Positions 8,677 through 17,473 of a stretch of DNA of 32,110 nucleotides are shown piece after piece. The translations under genes and the position numbers were made by a program. Source of the stretch: Acidobacteriota bacterium (GTDB lineage Bacteria; Acidobacteriota; Blastocatellia; UBA7656). The stretch covers positions 1 to 32,110 of the forward strand of contig JACQDB010000114.1 of assembly GCA_016201275.1 (NCBI GenBank), given 5' to 3'. Numbering within the stretch: position 1 is the stretch's first letter; every line of letters begins with the position of its first letter. A model generated the notes under the pieces. The model ran no database searches. It saw only the letters and a program-made list of their open reading frames with translations, and had not been told where the DNA came from.

Positions 8677-9090
8677 ATGATTGAACTCAAACATCTGGAT
8701 CATCTGGTGATTCGTGCGAAAGATTTGGAAGCGATGATCGGGTTTTATTGCACCGTCGTCGGCTGCACGATTGACAAGCGCGTAGCGGAATTGGGACTGG
8801 CGCATCTGCGTGCTGGCACGTCCATGATTGATGTGATTGCCGTTGACGGCAAGCTGGGATTGATGGGCGGCGCGCCTCCCGATAAAGAGGGGCGCAACCT
8901 GGATCACCTGTGCCTGCGCGTCGAAAATTTCAGCGTTGAAAATGTGCTGGCGCATCTGCAAGCCTGTGGCGTGGAAGCCAGCGAGGTTTATCAGAATTAC
9001 GGCGCGGAAGGCTATGGCGCGTCCATCTACATCAAAGACCCGGAAGGCAACACCATCGAACTCAAAGGCCCTGCCGATGAAAACGGATAA
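8677..9090 (+). CDS. VOC-fold (glyoxalase/bleomycin-resistance/dioxygenase) family protein
   Basis: This is a single-polypeptide VOC fold of 137 aa with two beta-alpha-beta-beta-beta modules. Likely metal ligands are visible at the expected places: H9 in LDHLVI, H77 in LDHLCLRV and E128 in GNTIELKG. The DPEGN turn before the last ligand is typical. The family includes lyases, isomerases, dioxygenases and thiol transferases, so no substrate is assigned. It follows the DHH gene with a 40-base gap and precedes leuC by about 100 bases. Confidence 0.85.
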   Translation: MIELKHLDHLVIRAKDLEAMIGFYCTVVGCTIDKRVAELGLAHLRAGTSMIDVIAVDGKLGLMGGAPPDKEGRNLDHLCLRVENFSVENVLAHLQACGVEASEVYQNYGAEGYGASIYIKDPEGNTIELKGPADENG

Positions 9091-9186
9091 GCGTTGCGGT
9101 TGCCAATAACGCTTTGTTTAGGTGAAGCACCGAAGAAGAAGACGGATTCATCCATCTGGGATTTACCAAAGAAATTGAGAAAGAGT

Positions 9187-10581
9187 ATGCCGCGAACACT
9201 GTTTGAAAAAATTTGGGACAAGCACATCGTGCATCAGGAAGAGGGACATCCAGCCCTGCTCTACATTGATTGCCATCTGGTTCACGAAGTCACCTCGCCG
9301 CAAGCCTTCGAGGGGTTGCGCCTTGCCAAACGCCAGGTGCGGCGCACCGATTTGACTTATGCGACAGTGGATCACAATGTGCCGACTACCGACCGAGCGT
9401 TGCCGATTCTTGATCCTATCGCCAAACAACAAATCACTACGCTGGAAGAGAACTGCAAAGAATTCGGCGTGCCGCTCTATGGACTCGGCAGCCCTTATCA
9501 AGGCATTGTTCACGTCATCGGCCCGGAACTTGGCATCACCCAACCCGGCATGACGATTGTCTGCGGCGACAGCCACACGGCAACACATGGCGCGTTCGGC
9601 GCGCTCGCCTTTGGCATAGGCACTAGCGAAGTCGAACACGTACTCGCTACACAATGCTTGACCCAGGCCAAGCCGCAAACTTTTCGCATCAACGTCGAAG
9701 GCCAACTGCCGCATGGCGTCAGCGCCAAAGATTTGATCCTCTACATCATTCGCGTCATCGGCACGGACGGCGCTACGGGCTATGTCATCGAATACGCTGG
9801 CGAAGCGATTCAAAAGCTTTCGATGGAAGAACGCATGACGGTTTGCAATATGTCTATAGAAGCGGGAGCCAGAGCCGGAATGATTGCGCCCGATGAAGTG
9901 ACCTATGAATATTTGCGAGGCCGTCAATACGCGCCAGAAAATTTCGCCGCAGCCGTAGCCGATTGGCAAACCTTGCCGAGCGATGACGGCGCGGTGTTTG
10001 ATAAAGAATTGACTCTGGATGTAAGCAATCTTGCGCCGCAGGTCAGTTGGGGGACCAGTCCGGGAATGGTGACGGATGTGACCGGCACCGTGCCGCAACT
10101 GGAAGCGCTCGCCGATGACAATGCCCGCAAGGCGGCGAAAGGAGCGCTCGATTACATGGGCTTGGAAGCCGGTATGCCTATCGCGTGGATTACGATTGAC
10201 CGCGTTTTTATTGGCTCCTGCACCAATTCACGCATAGAAGATTTGCGCGCTGCGGCAGCCGTGATTCAAGGCCGACACGTTGCGCCGACGGTGCAAGCGA
10301 TGGTGGTGCCAGGGTCGCAGCAGATCAAATGGCAAGCCGAACGCGAAGGCTTGGACAAGATTTTCATAGAGGCCGGTTTCGATTGGCGCGAATCCGGTTG
10401 CAGTATGTGTTTGGGGATGAACCCCGATATTTTAAGCCCCGGCCAGCGTTGCGCTTCAACTTCGAATCGTAACTTTGAAGGTCGTCAAGGGCGCGGCGGA
10501 CGCACACACTTAGTCAGCCCAGCGATGGCAGCGGCGGCAGCGATTGAAGGGCGCTTTGTGGATATACGAAATTGGGAATGA
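9187..10581 (+). CDS. leuC: 3-isopropylmalate dehydratase large subunit
   Basis: This is the aconitase-family subunit that, with LeuD, isomerises 2-isopropylmalate to 3-isopropylmalate in leucine synthesis. It has 464 residues, almost the same as E. coli LeuC (466). The three cysteines that bind the 4Fe-4S cluster are present: C345 in FIGSCTNSR, and C405 and C408 in [12 protein letters not shown]. The N-terminus [13 protein letters not shown] matches the family start, so the ATG at 9187 is used. The longer in-frame start at 9094 is rejected because its extra residues have no counterpart. The Shine-Dalgarno is weak (GAGAAAGAG). leuD lies ~440 bases downstream, with a broken small gene between them. 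Confidence 0.97.
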   Translation: MPRTLFEKIWDKHIVHQEEGHPALLYIDCHLVHEVTSPQAFEGLRLAKRQVRRTDLTYATVDHNVPTTDRALPILDPIAKQQITTLEENCKEFGVPLYGLGSPYQGIVHVIGPELGITQPGMTIVCGDSHTATHGAFGALAFGIGTSEVEHVLATQCLTQAKPQTFRINVEGQLPHGVSAKDLILYIIRVIGTDGATGYVIEYAGEAIQKLSMEERMTVCNMSIEAGARAGMIAPDEVTYEYLRGRQYAPENFAAAVADWQTLPSDDGAVFDKELTLDVSNLAPQVSWGTSPGMVTDVTGTVPQLEALADDNARKAAKGALDYMGLEAGMPIAWITIDRVFIGSCTNSRIEDLRAAAAVIQGRHVAPTVQAMVVPGSQQIKWQAEREGLDKIFIEAGFDWRESGCSMCLGMNPDILSPGQRCASTSNRNFEGRQGRGGRTHLVSPAMAAAAAIEGRFVDIRNWE

Positions 10582-10590
10582 TGGGGTGAA

Positions 10591-11014
10591 TTGAGTTATG
10601 AAAGGGTTAAACTGGAAAATTATATTGTCGAATTGCTGAAGCCCTTGAGGAACTCGAAGCAAGGGAAGCGAAAGCAAAACGAGGTGAAAAGATTTCTGAG
10701 TTTGAATTCCAGATGATGTTGGAACACGCCTATCATCATTTGAATTTTGCCTGGAATATTCGCCACATCTCGACCAAAAGATATTCCAAATTAACTAGCG
10801 AGGAATTCGATCAATGGTCGAAATTTCCTAAGAGCGTGTCTGCAAACCCTGGAATCCGTCGCCGTGTCAGTAGCCCGACCGTAAGGGAGGGCTTGCTTGC
10901 ACCAGTAAAACCCTCCCTTACGGTCGGGCTACTGACACGCTTCGCGGTTTGCAGACACGCTCTAAGGAACTTGAAGCCTATTCTATAGGGGAAGACGAGC
11001 CACAAGAAAGTTAA
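10591..11014 (+). pseudogene. Broken small conserved-looking gene between leuC and leuD
   Basis: A TTG start at 10591 with GGGGTGA upstream begins MSYERVKLENYIVE. The frame then shifts: one missing A near 10632 would join it to IAEALEELEAREAKAKRGEK and on through HHLNFAWNIRHIS to WSKFPK. A 129-bp insertion (10833-10961) plus a duplicated CTAAG interrupts it there. After removal it continues [16 protein letters not shown] and stops at 11014. The restored product would be about 96 aa, charged and helical with no membrane segment. The family was not recognised. Its place between leuC and leuD may mean it was once part of the leu operon. The single-base shift could instead be a sequencing error. 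Confidence 0.65.
10833..10961. mobile_element. 129-bp MITE-like insertion with 5-bp target duplication
   Basis: The ends are perfect 16-bp terminal inverted repeats (10833-10848 starting AGCGTGTCTGC, and 10946-10961). Inside is a second perfect 29-bp inverted repeat (10863-10891 with 10911-10939) containing GTAGCCCGACCGTAAGGGAGGG-like sequence. The element is flanked by the direct repeat CTAAG at 10828-10832 and 10962-10966. Deleting the element and one CTAAG copy restores an uninterrupted reading frame, which supports real transposition. It is too short to encode a transposase, so it would have moved in trans. Confidence 0.85.
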
Positions 11015-11022
11015 ACTCAATT

Positions 11023-11622
11023 ATGATACCCTTCATCAGACATACAGGTTTAGTAGCGACGCTGGATCGCGTTCACGTTGACACCGACCAGATTATTCCC
11101 AAGCAATTTCTGAAGCGCATCGAACGCACGGGCTTCGGGCAGTTCCTGTTTTTCGACTGGCGCTTTGATGAAGACGGCGCATTGAAAGAAGACTTCGAGT
11201 TGAATCAGCCGCGCTTTGCCGGCGCAAGCATATTGATAGCGCGCACCAATTTCGGCTGCGGTTCATCGCGGGAACACGCGCCGTGGGCGTTGCAGGATTA
11301 TGGCTTTCGCGCCATCATCGCGCCATCGTTTGCCGATATTTTTTATAACAACTGTTTGCAAAACGGCTTGCTGCCGGTGCGTTTGACGGAAGGTGAAGTT
11401 GAGCAAATTTTTCAGCGCGTGAAGGCCGAAGAAGGTTATCAACTGACCATTGACTTGGAAAATCAAACGGTAACGGATGACGCAGGGCTGCATTTCAACT
11501 TCGCGCTCGATTCTTTTCGTCGCCAGTGTTTGTTGAAAGGGCTGGATAACATCGGCCTGACTCTGCAACACGAAGAGCGCATTCAGGCATATGAAGCGCA
11601 CCGTGGAAGAGTGAGGAAGTAG
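11023..11622 (+). CDS. leuD: 3-isopropylmalate dehydratase small subunit
   Basis: This swivel-domain partner of LeuC has 199 residues, the normal bacterial length. Conserved features are [11 protein letters not shown] near residue 21, the [13 protein letters not shown] active-site loop near residue 75 and [15 protein letters not shown] after it. The stop codon (11620-11622) overlaps the first bases of an octamer inverted repeat. It starts 8 bases after the end of the broken small gene, so it may have been translationally coupled to that gene. Confidence 0.97.
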   Translation: MIPFIRHTGLVATLDRVHVDTDQIIPKQFLKRIERTGFGQFLFFDWRFDEDGALKEDFELNQPRFAGASILIARTNFGCGSSREHAPWALQDYGFRAIIAPSFADIFYNNCLQNGLLPVRLTEGEVEQIFQRVKAEEGYQLTIDLENQTVTDDAGLHFNFALDSFRRQCLLKGLDNIGLTLQHEERIQAYEAHRGRVRK

Positions 11623-11733
11623 GGGAGAGAGGGAGAAGGGGAGACAGGGAGAAGGGGAAAGATACGATGGAGAATTTTTCGACTGATAAAAAATCTCCCC
11701 ATTTCCCTGTCTCCCCTTCTCCCTCTCTCTCCT
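11621..11733. repeat. Inverted pair of octamer arrays between leuD and a sulfotransferase-like gene
   Basis: The left arm (11621-11658) is built of 8-base units AGGGGAGA, GAGGGAGA, AGGGGAGA, CAGGGAGA, AGGGGAAA. The right arm (11695-11733) is its near-complete reverse complement, with a ~36-base A/T-rich spacer. The left arm begins inside the leuD stop codon. The transcript would form a long purine/pyrimidine hairpin, and the run of T after the right arm could let it end transcription. Confidence 0.85.
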
Positions 11734-11757
11734 GCTTTTTTGAAAAGGGAAATTATT

Positions 11758-12333
11758 ATGATGGAAATAGACAATGCCATAATCGTGGTTTCAGGGTTGC
11801 CGCGTTCGGGGACTTCTATGATGATGAAGATGCTCAATGCTGGCGGCATCGAACCGGTAACTGACAATTTGCGAACCGCCGACGAAGACAATCCGAAAGG
11901 CTACTACGAACTCGAAAAAGTGAAGCAGCTTGATAAAGATAATTCGTGGATTGGCGATTGCCAGGGCAAGGCTCTGAAAGTCATCTCGATGCTGTTGAAA
12001 CCGTTGCCCGCCACGCAACATTACAAAATCATTTTCATGCGGCGCAAGATGGAAGAGATATTGGCGTCGCAACGCCAGATGCTGATTCGTCGCGGCCAAG
12101 CCGATACCATCCCCGATGTCCGCATGGCGGAGATGTATCAGAAACACTTGAAGGACATCGAAGCCTTTATCGAAAAACAACCGCACATGGAATGTCTCTA
12201 CATCAGCTACAACGAGGTGCTGGAAAACCCTGCGGCGAATGTCGAAACGGTGAATCGTTTTCTCGGCGGCCATCTGCATACAGCGGCGATGCTGGAAGTA
12301 GTTGACCGCGCTTTGCACAGGCAAAGAGGGTAG
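11758..12333 (+). CDS. Sulfotransferase-like P-loop protein
   Basis: The N-terminus [19 protein letters not shown] (from about residue 7) is a PAPS-binding P-loop of the LPRSGTS type used by sulfotransferases. Further on, [17 protein letters not shown] matches the 3'-phosphate-binding region, where an Arg is expected. The C-terminal part ([19 protein letters not shown]) follows the family pattern. At 191 aa it is short for a sulfotransferase and ends soon after this region. The start at 11758 was chosen because AAGGGAA sits 7 bases upstream; an in-frame start at 11740 is less well placed. The acceptor is unknown, and a related nucleotide-binding role is possible. Confidence 0.7.
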   Translation: MMEIDNAIIVVSGLPRSGTSMMMKMLNAGGIEPVTDNLRTADEDNPKGYYELEKVKQLDKDNSWIGDCQGKALKVISMLLKPLPATQHYKIIFMRRKMEEILASQRQMLIRRGQADTIPDVRMAEMYQKHLKDIEAFIEKQPHMECLYISYNEVLENPAANVETVNRFLGGHLHTAAMLEVVDRALHRQRG

Positions 12334-12458
12334 CGCGACACATTGGTACGGAGCGGTTTGGCTCCGACCTGAAACCGTTATGGCGCTGGCGCTGGACTGC
12401 CGAAAGCATCCCGTGAAGGCCGTAAGAAATCCGGTCGGGCAATTAGTTTCCATGCGGC

Positions 12459-12488
12459 TTGACAAGGGGTTTTGCGATTTCGTATTCT
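12459..12488 (+). promoter_or_regulatory. Candidate sigma70-type promoter for rplM
   Basis: A perfect TTGACA (12459-12464) and TATTCT (12483-12488) are separated by 18 bases and lie about 40 bases before the rplM ATG. It is well placed to drive the rplM-rpsI-rpsB-tsf cluster. It was judged by eye only. Confidence 0.5.
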
Positions 12489-12529
12489 TTTCGTTCGTTT
12501 TCTTTAAGGAAATTTTGGAGATTCACGTC

Positions 12530-12964
12530 ATGCAGACATACATACCTAGCGGAAAGAATCTGGAGCAGACACGCGAGTGGCATTTGATTGATGCGGAAGG
12601 CAAGACCGTCGGGCGTTTGGCTTCGGAAGCCGCGAAATTGCTCATGGGCAAACATAAAACCACCTACACGCCGTTTCTGGATGTAGGCGATCATGTGGTC
12701 ATCATCAACGCTGAAAAAGTGGTGTTCACCGGCAATAAATTACAGGATAAAATTTATCGCCGCCACTCCGGCTGGCCGGGTGGACTCAAAGAAATCACCG
12801 CTGAAAAACAGTTACAAAAGTTTCCCGAACGGGTTCTGGAACTGGCCATCCGAGGGATGCTGCCCAAGAACACCATCGGGCGTCACATGGGCAAAAAGCT
12901 CAAAGTTTATGCTGGCTCGGCTCATCCGCACTCGGCGCAGAGTCCCAAGCCGTTCACCGTTTAA
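12530..12964 (+). CDS. rplM: 50S ribosomal protein L13
   Basis: This is the large-subunit protein L13, 144 aa and normal in length. Recognisable segments are [18 protein letters not shown] near residue 15, [26 protein letters not shown] and [14 protein letters not shown] towards the C-terminus. The ATG at 12530 has TTGGAG upstream (12515-12520). A longer in-frame start at 12302 would add ~76 unrelated residues and overlap the preceding gene, so it is rejected. It begins the rplM-rpsI pair that is conserved in most bacteria. Confidence 0.98.
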   Translation: MQTYIPSGKNLEQTREWHLIDAEGKTVGRLASEAAKLLMGKHKTTYTPFLDVGDHVVIINAEKVVFTGNKLQDKIYRRHSGWPGGLKEITAEKQLQKFPERVLELAIRGMLPKNTIGRHMGKKLKVYAGSAHPHSAQSPKPFTV

Positions 12965-12974
12965 TTCGAGACCG

Positions 12975-13003
12975 ACGGCGCAGCAGCTTTCGCGCCGTTT
13001 TCT
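12975..13003 (+). terminator. Weak hairpin between rplM and rpsI
   Basis: A 7-bp stem ACGGCGC/GCGCCGT (12975-12981 / 12992-12998) is followed by TTTTC. It may be a weak terminator or attenuator, or a transcript-processing stem. Because rplM and rpsI are normally cotranscribed, strong termination is unlikely. Confidence 0.3.
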
Positions 13004-13022
13004 TATGTAGGAGAGAGAAATA

Positions 13023-13418
<396 letters not shown>

Positions 13419-13419
13419 T

Positions 13420-13504
13420 AGTCATCAGTCCTTCGTCATTAGTCCTTCGTTTTGCGTTCGAGCAATCAACTGAAGGACCAATGACGAAGGACGAAGGACT
13501 AAAT
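13420..13504. repeat. Inverted pair of heptamer arrays between rpsI and rpsB
   Basis: The left array (13420-13461) reads AGTCATC, AGTCCTT, CGTCATT, AGTCCTT, CGTTTTG, CGTTCGA. The right array (13470-13504) reads CTGAAGG, ACCAATG, ACGAAGG, ACGAAGG, ACTAAAT. The two are largely reverse complements (13420-13450 with 13470-13500) around a short spacer. It starts 2 bases after the rpsI stop codon and would form a ~31-bp imperfect stem in the mRNA. Confidence 0.88.
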
Positions 13505-13589
13505 CCATTACCGGCTTTCGTGATTGGTTGTTCCAACTGGGAACGCAGGCCGGTGAGTACATAAACCAATTCCATTCAGGAGGAGCAAT

Positions 13590-14576
13590 TTGGCTACTAC
13601 AGTTACGATGAAAGAACTGCTTGAAGCCGGTGTCCATTTCGGGCATCAGGTCAGGCGGTGGAATCCGAAGATGAAAGAATATATCTTCGGCGAACGCAAT
13701 GGCATTTACATTATTGATCTTCAGAAGACCCAGAAACTTTTTAAGGACGCGGTGAAATTCGTCACTCAGGCCGCCAACGAAGGCAAATCCTTTATGTTTG
13801 TCGGTACCAAACGACAGGCACAGGACGCCGTTGAAGAAGAGGCCAAACGCTGTAATCAATATTATGTCAATCAGAGATGGCTGGGCGGACTGCTGACCAA
13901 TTTTCAGACCGTGCAGAAATCTATACAAAAGATGAAAGACATCGAAGCCATGCGAAACGACGGGCGCTTTGATGCCTTGACCAAAAAAGAGCGCCTGGAA
14001 TATGACCGCGAACACGAATCGTTGAGCAAGAACCTTTCCGGCATACGCGATATGAAAGTGCTGCCGGACGTGATCTTCATCATAGACTCGAACAAAGAAG
14101 AGATTGCCGTTCACGAAGCCAACAAACTCGGCATACCGGTGGTGGCTATCGTGGACACCAACTGCAACCCCGACGGCATTGATTACATCGTCCCCGGCAA
14201 TGACGATGCCTTGCGCGCCGTCCGTTTGTTCGCCGCTAAAATGGCCGATGCGATTATGGAAGGCCAGCAACTGCTCAAAGAAGGCGGAGCCGATGAAGGC
14301 GACGTAGAAGAGAGTGCGGCAAGCACCGGTTCGTCATCCGGCGATTCGCCGCGCCCCGAAAGACGAGACCGCCGAGGCGGACGCGGAGGCCGAGGACAAG
14401 GCGGCCAGCGCCGCACGACCTATGTGCCAGCGGGCGCGCCTCCGGTTCCTGATGTAATGGCGGCGGCTCTGGAAGAACGGCCTACAGCGCCACCCGCAGC
14501 GCCGCCCGCAGAAGCGCAGGCGGCAACCGCTTCAGCCGACTCGTCAACTACTGAAAGCGCGGAAGCAACCGAGTAG
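13590..14576 (+). CDS. rpsB: 30S ribosomal protein S2 with a long low-complexity C-terminal tail
   Basis: The S2 core (residues 1-230) is clear: [59 protein letters not shown] and [19 protein letters not shown]. The start is TTG at 13590, chosen because AGGAGG lies at 13578-13583 with ideal spacing and the conserved N-terminus begins at once. Beyond residue ~230 there is a ~98-residue extension. It has an acidic Ser patch, then an Arg/Gly-rich block ([15 protein letters not shown], ~261-275), then a Pro/Ala- and Ser/Thr/Glu-rich end. E. coli S2 has about 241 residues, so this tail is unusually long. Confidence 0.96.
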   Translation: MATTVTMKELLEAGVHFGHQVRRWNPKMKEYIFGERNGIYIIDLQKTQKLFKDAVKFVTQAANEGKSFMFVGTKRQAQDAVEEEAKRCNQYYVNQRWLGGLLTNFQTVQKSIQKMKDIEAMRNDGRFDALTKKERLEYDREHESLSKNLSGIRDMKVLPDVIFIIDSNKEEIAVHEANKLGIPVVAIVDTNCNPDGIDYIVPGNDDALRAVRLFAAKMADAIMEGQQLLKEGGADEGDVEESAASTGSSSGDSPRPERRDRRGGRGGRGQGGQRRTTYVPAGAPPVPDVMAAALEERPTAPPAAPPAEAQAATASADSSTTESAEATE

Positions 14577-14600
14577 ATTTTCAGCACACAAGAATGCAAC

Positions 14601-14656
14601 AGGCGGAAGGCGGAAAGACAAACAAGAGGCGTTCTTGTTTTGCTTCATCCTTCCGC
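14601..14656 (+). terminator. Hairpin after rpsB with repeat-like outer arms
   Basis: The inner stem AAACAAGA/TCTTGTTT (14620-14627 / 14633-14640) has a 5-base loop and continues into TTTG. An outer pairing joins GGCGGAAGG (14602-14610) with CCTTCCGC (14649-14656). The left side shows a 7-base period (AGGCGGA, AGGCGGA, AAGACAA). It may partially terminate between rpsB and tsf, and it resembles the other inverted repeat arrays of the window. Confidence 0.45.
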
Positions 14657-14780
14657 TTTTGTCTTAGCGGGAGACAATTTTTTCCGGTTCCGGCGCGTTC
14701 AGCAACCGCCGCAGGATGCAATCACGGCGTGCATCACAACCGATATTTACGATATTCTTAACCAAGAGAGGCAAGTATTC

Positions 14781-15455
14781 ATGGCAAACCCAATTACACC
14801 AGCAGCAATTAAAGCTTTACGAGAAAAGACCGGCGCGGGCATGATGGAATGCAAAGGCGCGCTCACCGAAGCCGAAGGCAACGAAGAGAAAGCCATAGAA
14901 ATTTTGCGTAAGCGCGGCCTGGCAACCGCCACCAAAAAATCGGGGCGCATAGCGGCAGAAGGCTTGGTTGACGCCTACATTCACGCTGGCGGCAAAATCG
15001 GCGTCCTTGTCGAAGTCAATTGCGAAACTGACTTTGTGGCGCGTGGCGACGATTTCCGCAACTTCGTTCACGATGTCGCTATGCACATCACCGCCGCCGA
15101 ACCGCGCTTCATCACCAAAGATGAAGTCTCGGAAGAGGTGTTGGCCAAAGAGCGCGAAATCGCTTTGGCAGCGGCCAAGGCCGATCCGAAAAATGCCAAC
15201 AAGCCGGAACCGGTCTTTGAAAAAATCGTCGAAGGCCGCCTCAGCAAGTTTTATCAGGAGGTCTGTCTGCTTGAACAGCCTTATGTCAAAGATCAAAACA
15301 TCACCGTAGGCGATCTGTTGCGCCAGATGATTTCCAAGACCGGCGAGAACGTCAGGATTCGCCGCTTCACGCGCTTCAAGATGGGTGAGGGACTAGAAAA
15401 ACGCTCCTCTGATTTGGGCGCTGAAGTGCAGGAACTGCTCGGCGGCAATGAGTAA
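14781..15455 (+). CDS. tsf: Elongation factor Ts
   Basis: This is the nucleotide exchange factor for EF-Tu. The UBA-like N-terminus [21 protein letters not shown] is followed by [16 protein letters not shown] and [13 protein letters not shown], the EF-Tu-contacting region. The length is 224 aa, shorter than the E. coli protein (283) and closer to the short type known from Thermus. The ATG at 14781 has GAGAGG upstream. The in-frame extension back to 14640 is rejected because the residues it adds do not resemble the family. It follows rpsB, as in most bacteria. Confidence 0.97.
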   Translation: MANPITPAAIKALREKTGAGMMECKGALTEAEGNEEKAIEILRKRGLATATKKSGRIAAEGLVDAYIHAGGKIGVLVEVNCETDFVARGDDFRNFVHDVAMHITAAEPRFITKDEVSEEVLAKEREIALAAAKADPKNANKPEPVFEKIVEGRLSKFYQEVCLLEQPYVKDQNITVGDLLRQMISKTGENVRIRRFTRFKMGEGLEKRSSDLGAEVQELLGGNE

Positions 15456-15460
15456 TGGAC

Positions 15461-15492
15461 AAAAGCCTCTCGAATTCGAGAGGCTTTTTTTT
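15461..15492 (+). terminator. Strong intrinsic terminator between tsf and pyrH
   Basis: A perfect 28-base palindrome (15461-15488) with centre CGAATTCG and core AAGCCTCTCG runs into an uninterrupted T8 tract. It lies 5 bases after the tsf stop codon and overlaps the space just before the pyrH ribosome binding site. This suggests that the ribosomal-protein transcript ends here and that pyrH-frr depends on readthrough or its own promoter. Confidence 0.9.
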
Positions 15493-15506
15493 AAGGACAA
15501 CCCCAA

Positions 15507-16232
15507 ATGTCAGCAACCGCTTTTTATAAACGCATCCTCTTGAAAATCTCCGGCGAAGCTTTGATGGGCGATCAAGGCTTCGGCATAGACCCCGAAACCA
15601 TCACCCGCATCGCGCTGGAGATTAAAGACCTCCATTCGCTCGGCGTCGAAACCGCCATCGTCGTAGGCGGCGGCAATATCTTTCGCGGCGTGGCGCTTTC
15701 CGCCAAAGGCATGGATCGCGCCTCCGCCGATTATATGGGAATGCTGGCGACGGTGATCAACGCTTTGGCTTTACAGGACGCCTTGGAAACTCAGGGCGTT
15801 TTTACACGAGTGATGACGGCCATCGAAATGCACGAAATCGCCGAACCCTTCATACGCCGTCGCGCCATCCGTCACGTTGAAAAAGGGCGCGTCGTGATCT
15901 TTGCGGCAGGCACCGGCAATCCCTATTTCACCACCGATTCGGCGGCGGCTTTGCGCGCTCTGGAAATCAAGGCCGACGCCATTTTGAAAGCCACGAAAGT
16001 GGATGGCATCTATACCGCAGACCCTACGAAAGACCGCACCGCGACGATGTTCGACCGCATCTCGTACCTCGACGTGATTCAACGCGATTTGAAGGTGATG
16101 GATACTTCGGCCATCAGTTTGTGCCGCGACCGCAACTTGCCTATACACGTTTTCAATCTTTATATTCCGGGCAACATCGTGCGCGTCGTCTGCGGCGAAA
16201 AGGTCGGCACGGTAGTGACCAACGAACCGTAA
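15507..16232 (+). CDS. pyrH: UMP kinase
   Basis: This amino-acid-kinase-fold enzyme phosphorylates UMP to UDP in pyrimidine synthesis. Conserved segments are [14 protein letters not shown] at the N-terminus, [45 protein letters not shown] and [17 protein letters not shown]. The length is 241 aa, as expected. Translation starts at the ATG at 15507, with AAGGA upstream in the terminator tail. The next gene is frr, the usual neighbour. Confidence 0.98.
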   Translation: MSATAFYKRILLKISGEALMGDQGFGIDPETITRIALEIKDLHSLGVETAIVVGGGNIFRGVALSAKGMDRASADYMGMLATVINALALQDALETQGVFTRVMTAIEMHEIAEPFIRRRAIRHVEKGRVVIFAAGTGNPYFTTDSAAALRALEIKADAILKATKVDGIYTADPTKDRTATMFDRISYLDVIQRDLKVMDTSAISLCRDRNLPIHVFNLYIPGNIVRVVCGEKVGTVVTNEP

Positions 16233-16251
16233 GGGCTTGCATTATTGACTC

Positions 16252-16272
16252 TCAAAATCCAAAATCTAAAAC
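16252..16272. repeat. Short heptamer run in the pyrH-frr gap
   Basis: Three 7-base units, TCAAAAT, CCAAAAT and CTAAAAC, lie just before the frr ribosome binding site. The array is short and A-rich, so chance is possible, but the period matches the other arrays in this window. Confidence 0.45.
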
Positions 16273-16296
16273 TTACTTTTCATTGGAGAGAATGTT

Positions 16297-16857
16297 ATGG
16301 ACATGAAAGACATCATCAACGATGCGCGCAAACGCATGGATAACGCTGTGGAAGATGCGCGCAGAAAACTGGCAGCCGTTCGCACTGGTCGCGCTTCGGT
16401 GAATTTGCTCGACAACGTGACGGTCGAATATTACGGCGCGCCGATGCCACTCAATCAATTGGCGACGATTCACGCGCCCGAATCCACCATGTTGACGGTG
16501 CAGCCTTTCGACCCGACGCAACTCAACGCTGTGGAAAAAGCTTTGCGGGTTTCCGATCTGGGATTGAATCCGTCCAATGACGGCAAGATCATTCGCGTGC
16601 CGATTCCGCCGCTGACCGAAGAACGCCGCAAACAGTTTGTCAAAGTGGTTCACGAACTCGCCGAAGAACACCGCACCGCGATTCGCAATGTGCGCCGCGA
16701 TGCTAATGAACATTTGAAGAAATTACTCAAAGACAAATTGATTTCCGAAGACAACGAAAAAGACGGCCTCGATCAGGTGCAAAAACTGACTAACCAACAC
16801 ATCGAAAAAATTAACGAGGTCGCCGCACAAAAAGAAAAAGACCTGATGACCGTTTAA
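16297..16857 (+). CDS. frr: Ribosome recycling factor
   Basis: This factor splits post-termination ribosomes together with EF-G. It has 186 aa, the normal size. Clear motifs are [20 protein letters not shown] (residues ~28-47), [22 protein letters not shown] and the helical C-terminus with [14 protein letters not shown]. The ATG at 16297 has GGAGAG upstream. It ends the rplM-to-frr gene group and is followed by a hairpin shared with the convergent tsaE gene. Confidence 0.98.
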   Translation: MDMKDIINDARKRMDNAVEDARRKLAAVRTGRASVNLLDNVTVEYYGAPMPLNQLATIHAPESTMLTVQPFDPTQLNAVEKALRVSDLGLNPSNDGKIIRVPIPPLTEERRKQFVKVVHELAEEHRTAIRNVRRDANEHLKKLLKDKLISEDNEKDGLDQVQKLTNQHIEKINEVAAQKEKDLMTV

Positions 16858-16882
16858 GCAGATGAAGTTTTGATTGATAAAA

Positions 16883-16908
16883 AGGGCAGTTTGTCGCTGC
16901 CCTATTTT
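16883..16908 (+). terminator. Hairpin at the convergent frr / tsaE ends
   Basis: A 7-bp stem AGGGCAG/CTGCCCT (16883-16889 / 16897-16903) is preceded by an A-run and followed by ATTTTCG. It lies 25 bases after the frr stop and overlaps the tsaE stop codon on the other strand, so it may act in both directions. Confidence 0.6.
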
Positions 16909-17330
16909 CGTTCTGTAATCGTGATGCGACGCTCGCTGTCGTCGCGGTATTCGATGTTGATGAGAGTTGCGCCTGCGGGAACAAAGCCCAGACGCTCCGC
17001 CCATTCGATCAAGACCACAGCATTTTTTTCTTCTAATAGATCTTCCAGACCAAGCCCGAAGCACGCGCCCACTTCGAGGCGATACAAATCTATGTGATAC
17101 AACCGCAAGCGCCCTTCATATTCATTGACCAAAGTAAACGTCGGACTGGTCACGTCAACAGGGTCTATGCCAAGCCCTGCGGCCAAGCCTTTGGCGAACA
17201 CGGTTTTGCCTGCGCCTAAATCGCCGCGCAACAAAAAGACCGCGCCGCCTGTGAGTTGTTCACCGATTTGCTGTGCCACTGCGAAGGTCGCTTCAGGCGA
17301 TTGGGTAATAATTTCGTCGCTAAGATTCAT
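16902..17330 (-). CDS. tsaE: tRNA t6A synthesis ATPase TsaE
   Basis: This small P-loop ATPase works with TsaB and TsaD to make N6-threonylcarbamoyladenosine at tRNA position 37. The Walker A motif GDLGAGKT (residues ~36-43), SPTFTLVNEY, the HIDLYRL motif and LIEWAERLG near residue 107 are all present. The length is 142 aa, as usual. It lies downstream of nnr on the same strand, a pairing seen in other bacteria, and the two may be cotranscribed across a 143-base gap. Confidence 0.96.
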   Translation of the reverse strand: MNLSDEIITQSPEATFAVAQQIGEQLTGGAVFLLRGDLGAGKTVFAKGLAAGLGIDPVDVTSPTFTLVNEYEGRLRLYHIDLYRLEVGACFGLGLEDLLEEKNAVVLIEWAERLGFVPAGATLINIEYRDDSERRITITERK

Positions 17331-17409
17331 CTCTTTGTCGTTGCTCTCCGGGCTACGAATTCAGCCCGGCCAGTGCAAAGCGCCAGAATTTTTTTTCGGC
17401 AATTTTCTG

Positions 17410-17449
17410 CTCGCCGTGTCGCTGTGTTGCGATGTCACCGTGTCCGCTC
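17410..17449. repeat. Tandem octamer array between nnr and tsaE
   Basis: Five 8-base units on the plus strand read CTCGCCGT, GTCGCTGT, GTTGCGAT, GTCACCGT, GTCCGCTC (consensus GTCGCCGT). The array sits in the 143-base gap between two minus-strand genes. No inverted partner was found nearby. Confidence 0.65.
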
Positions 17450-17473
17450 TGCTCGCCGAAATAGCCTTATTTT

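Noticed and set aside
12302-12529. N-terminal extension of L13
   Set aside because: The extra residues do not match L13 and the region contains a likely promoter; the ATG at 12530 has the proper ribosome binding site.
14640-14780. N-terminal extension of EF-Ts
   Set aside because: It begins in a repeat-like hairpin and the family start is at 14781.
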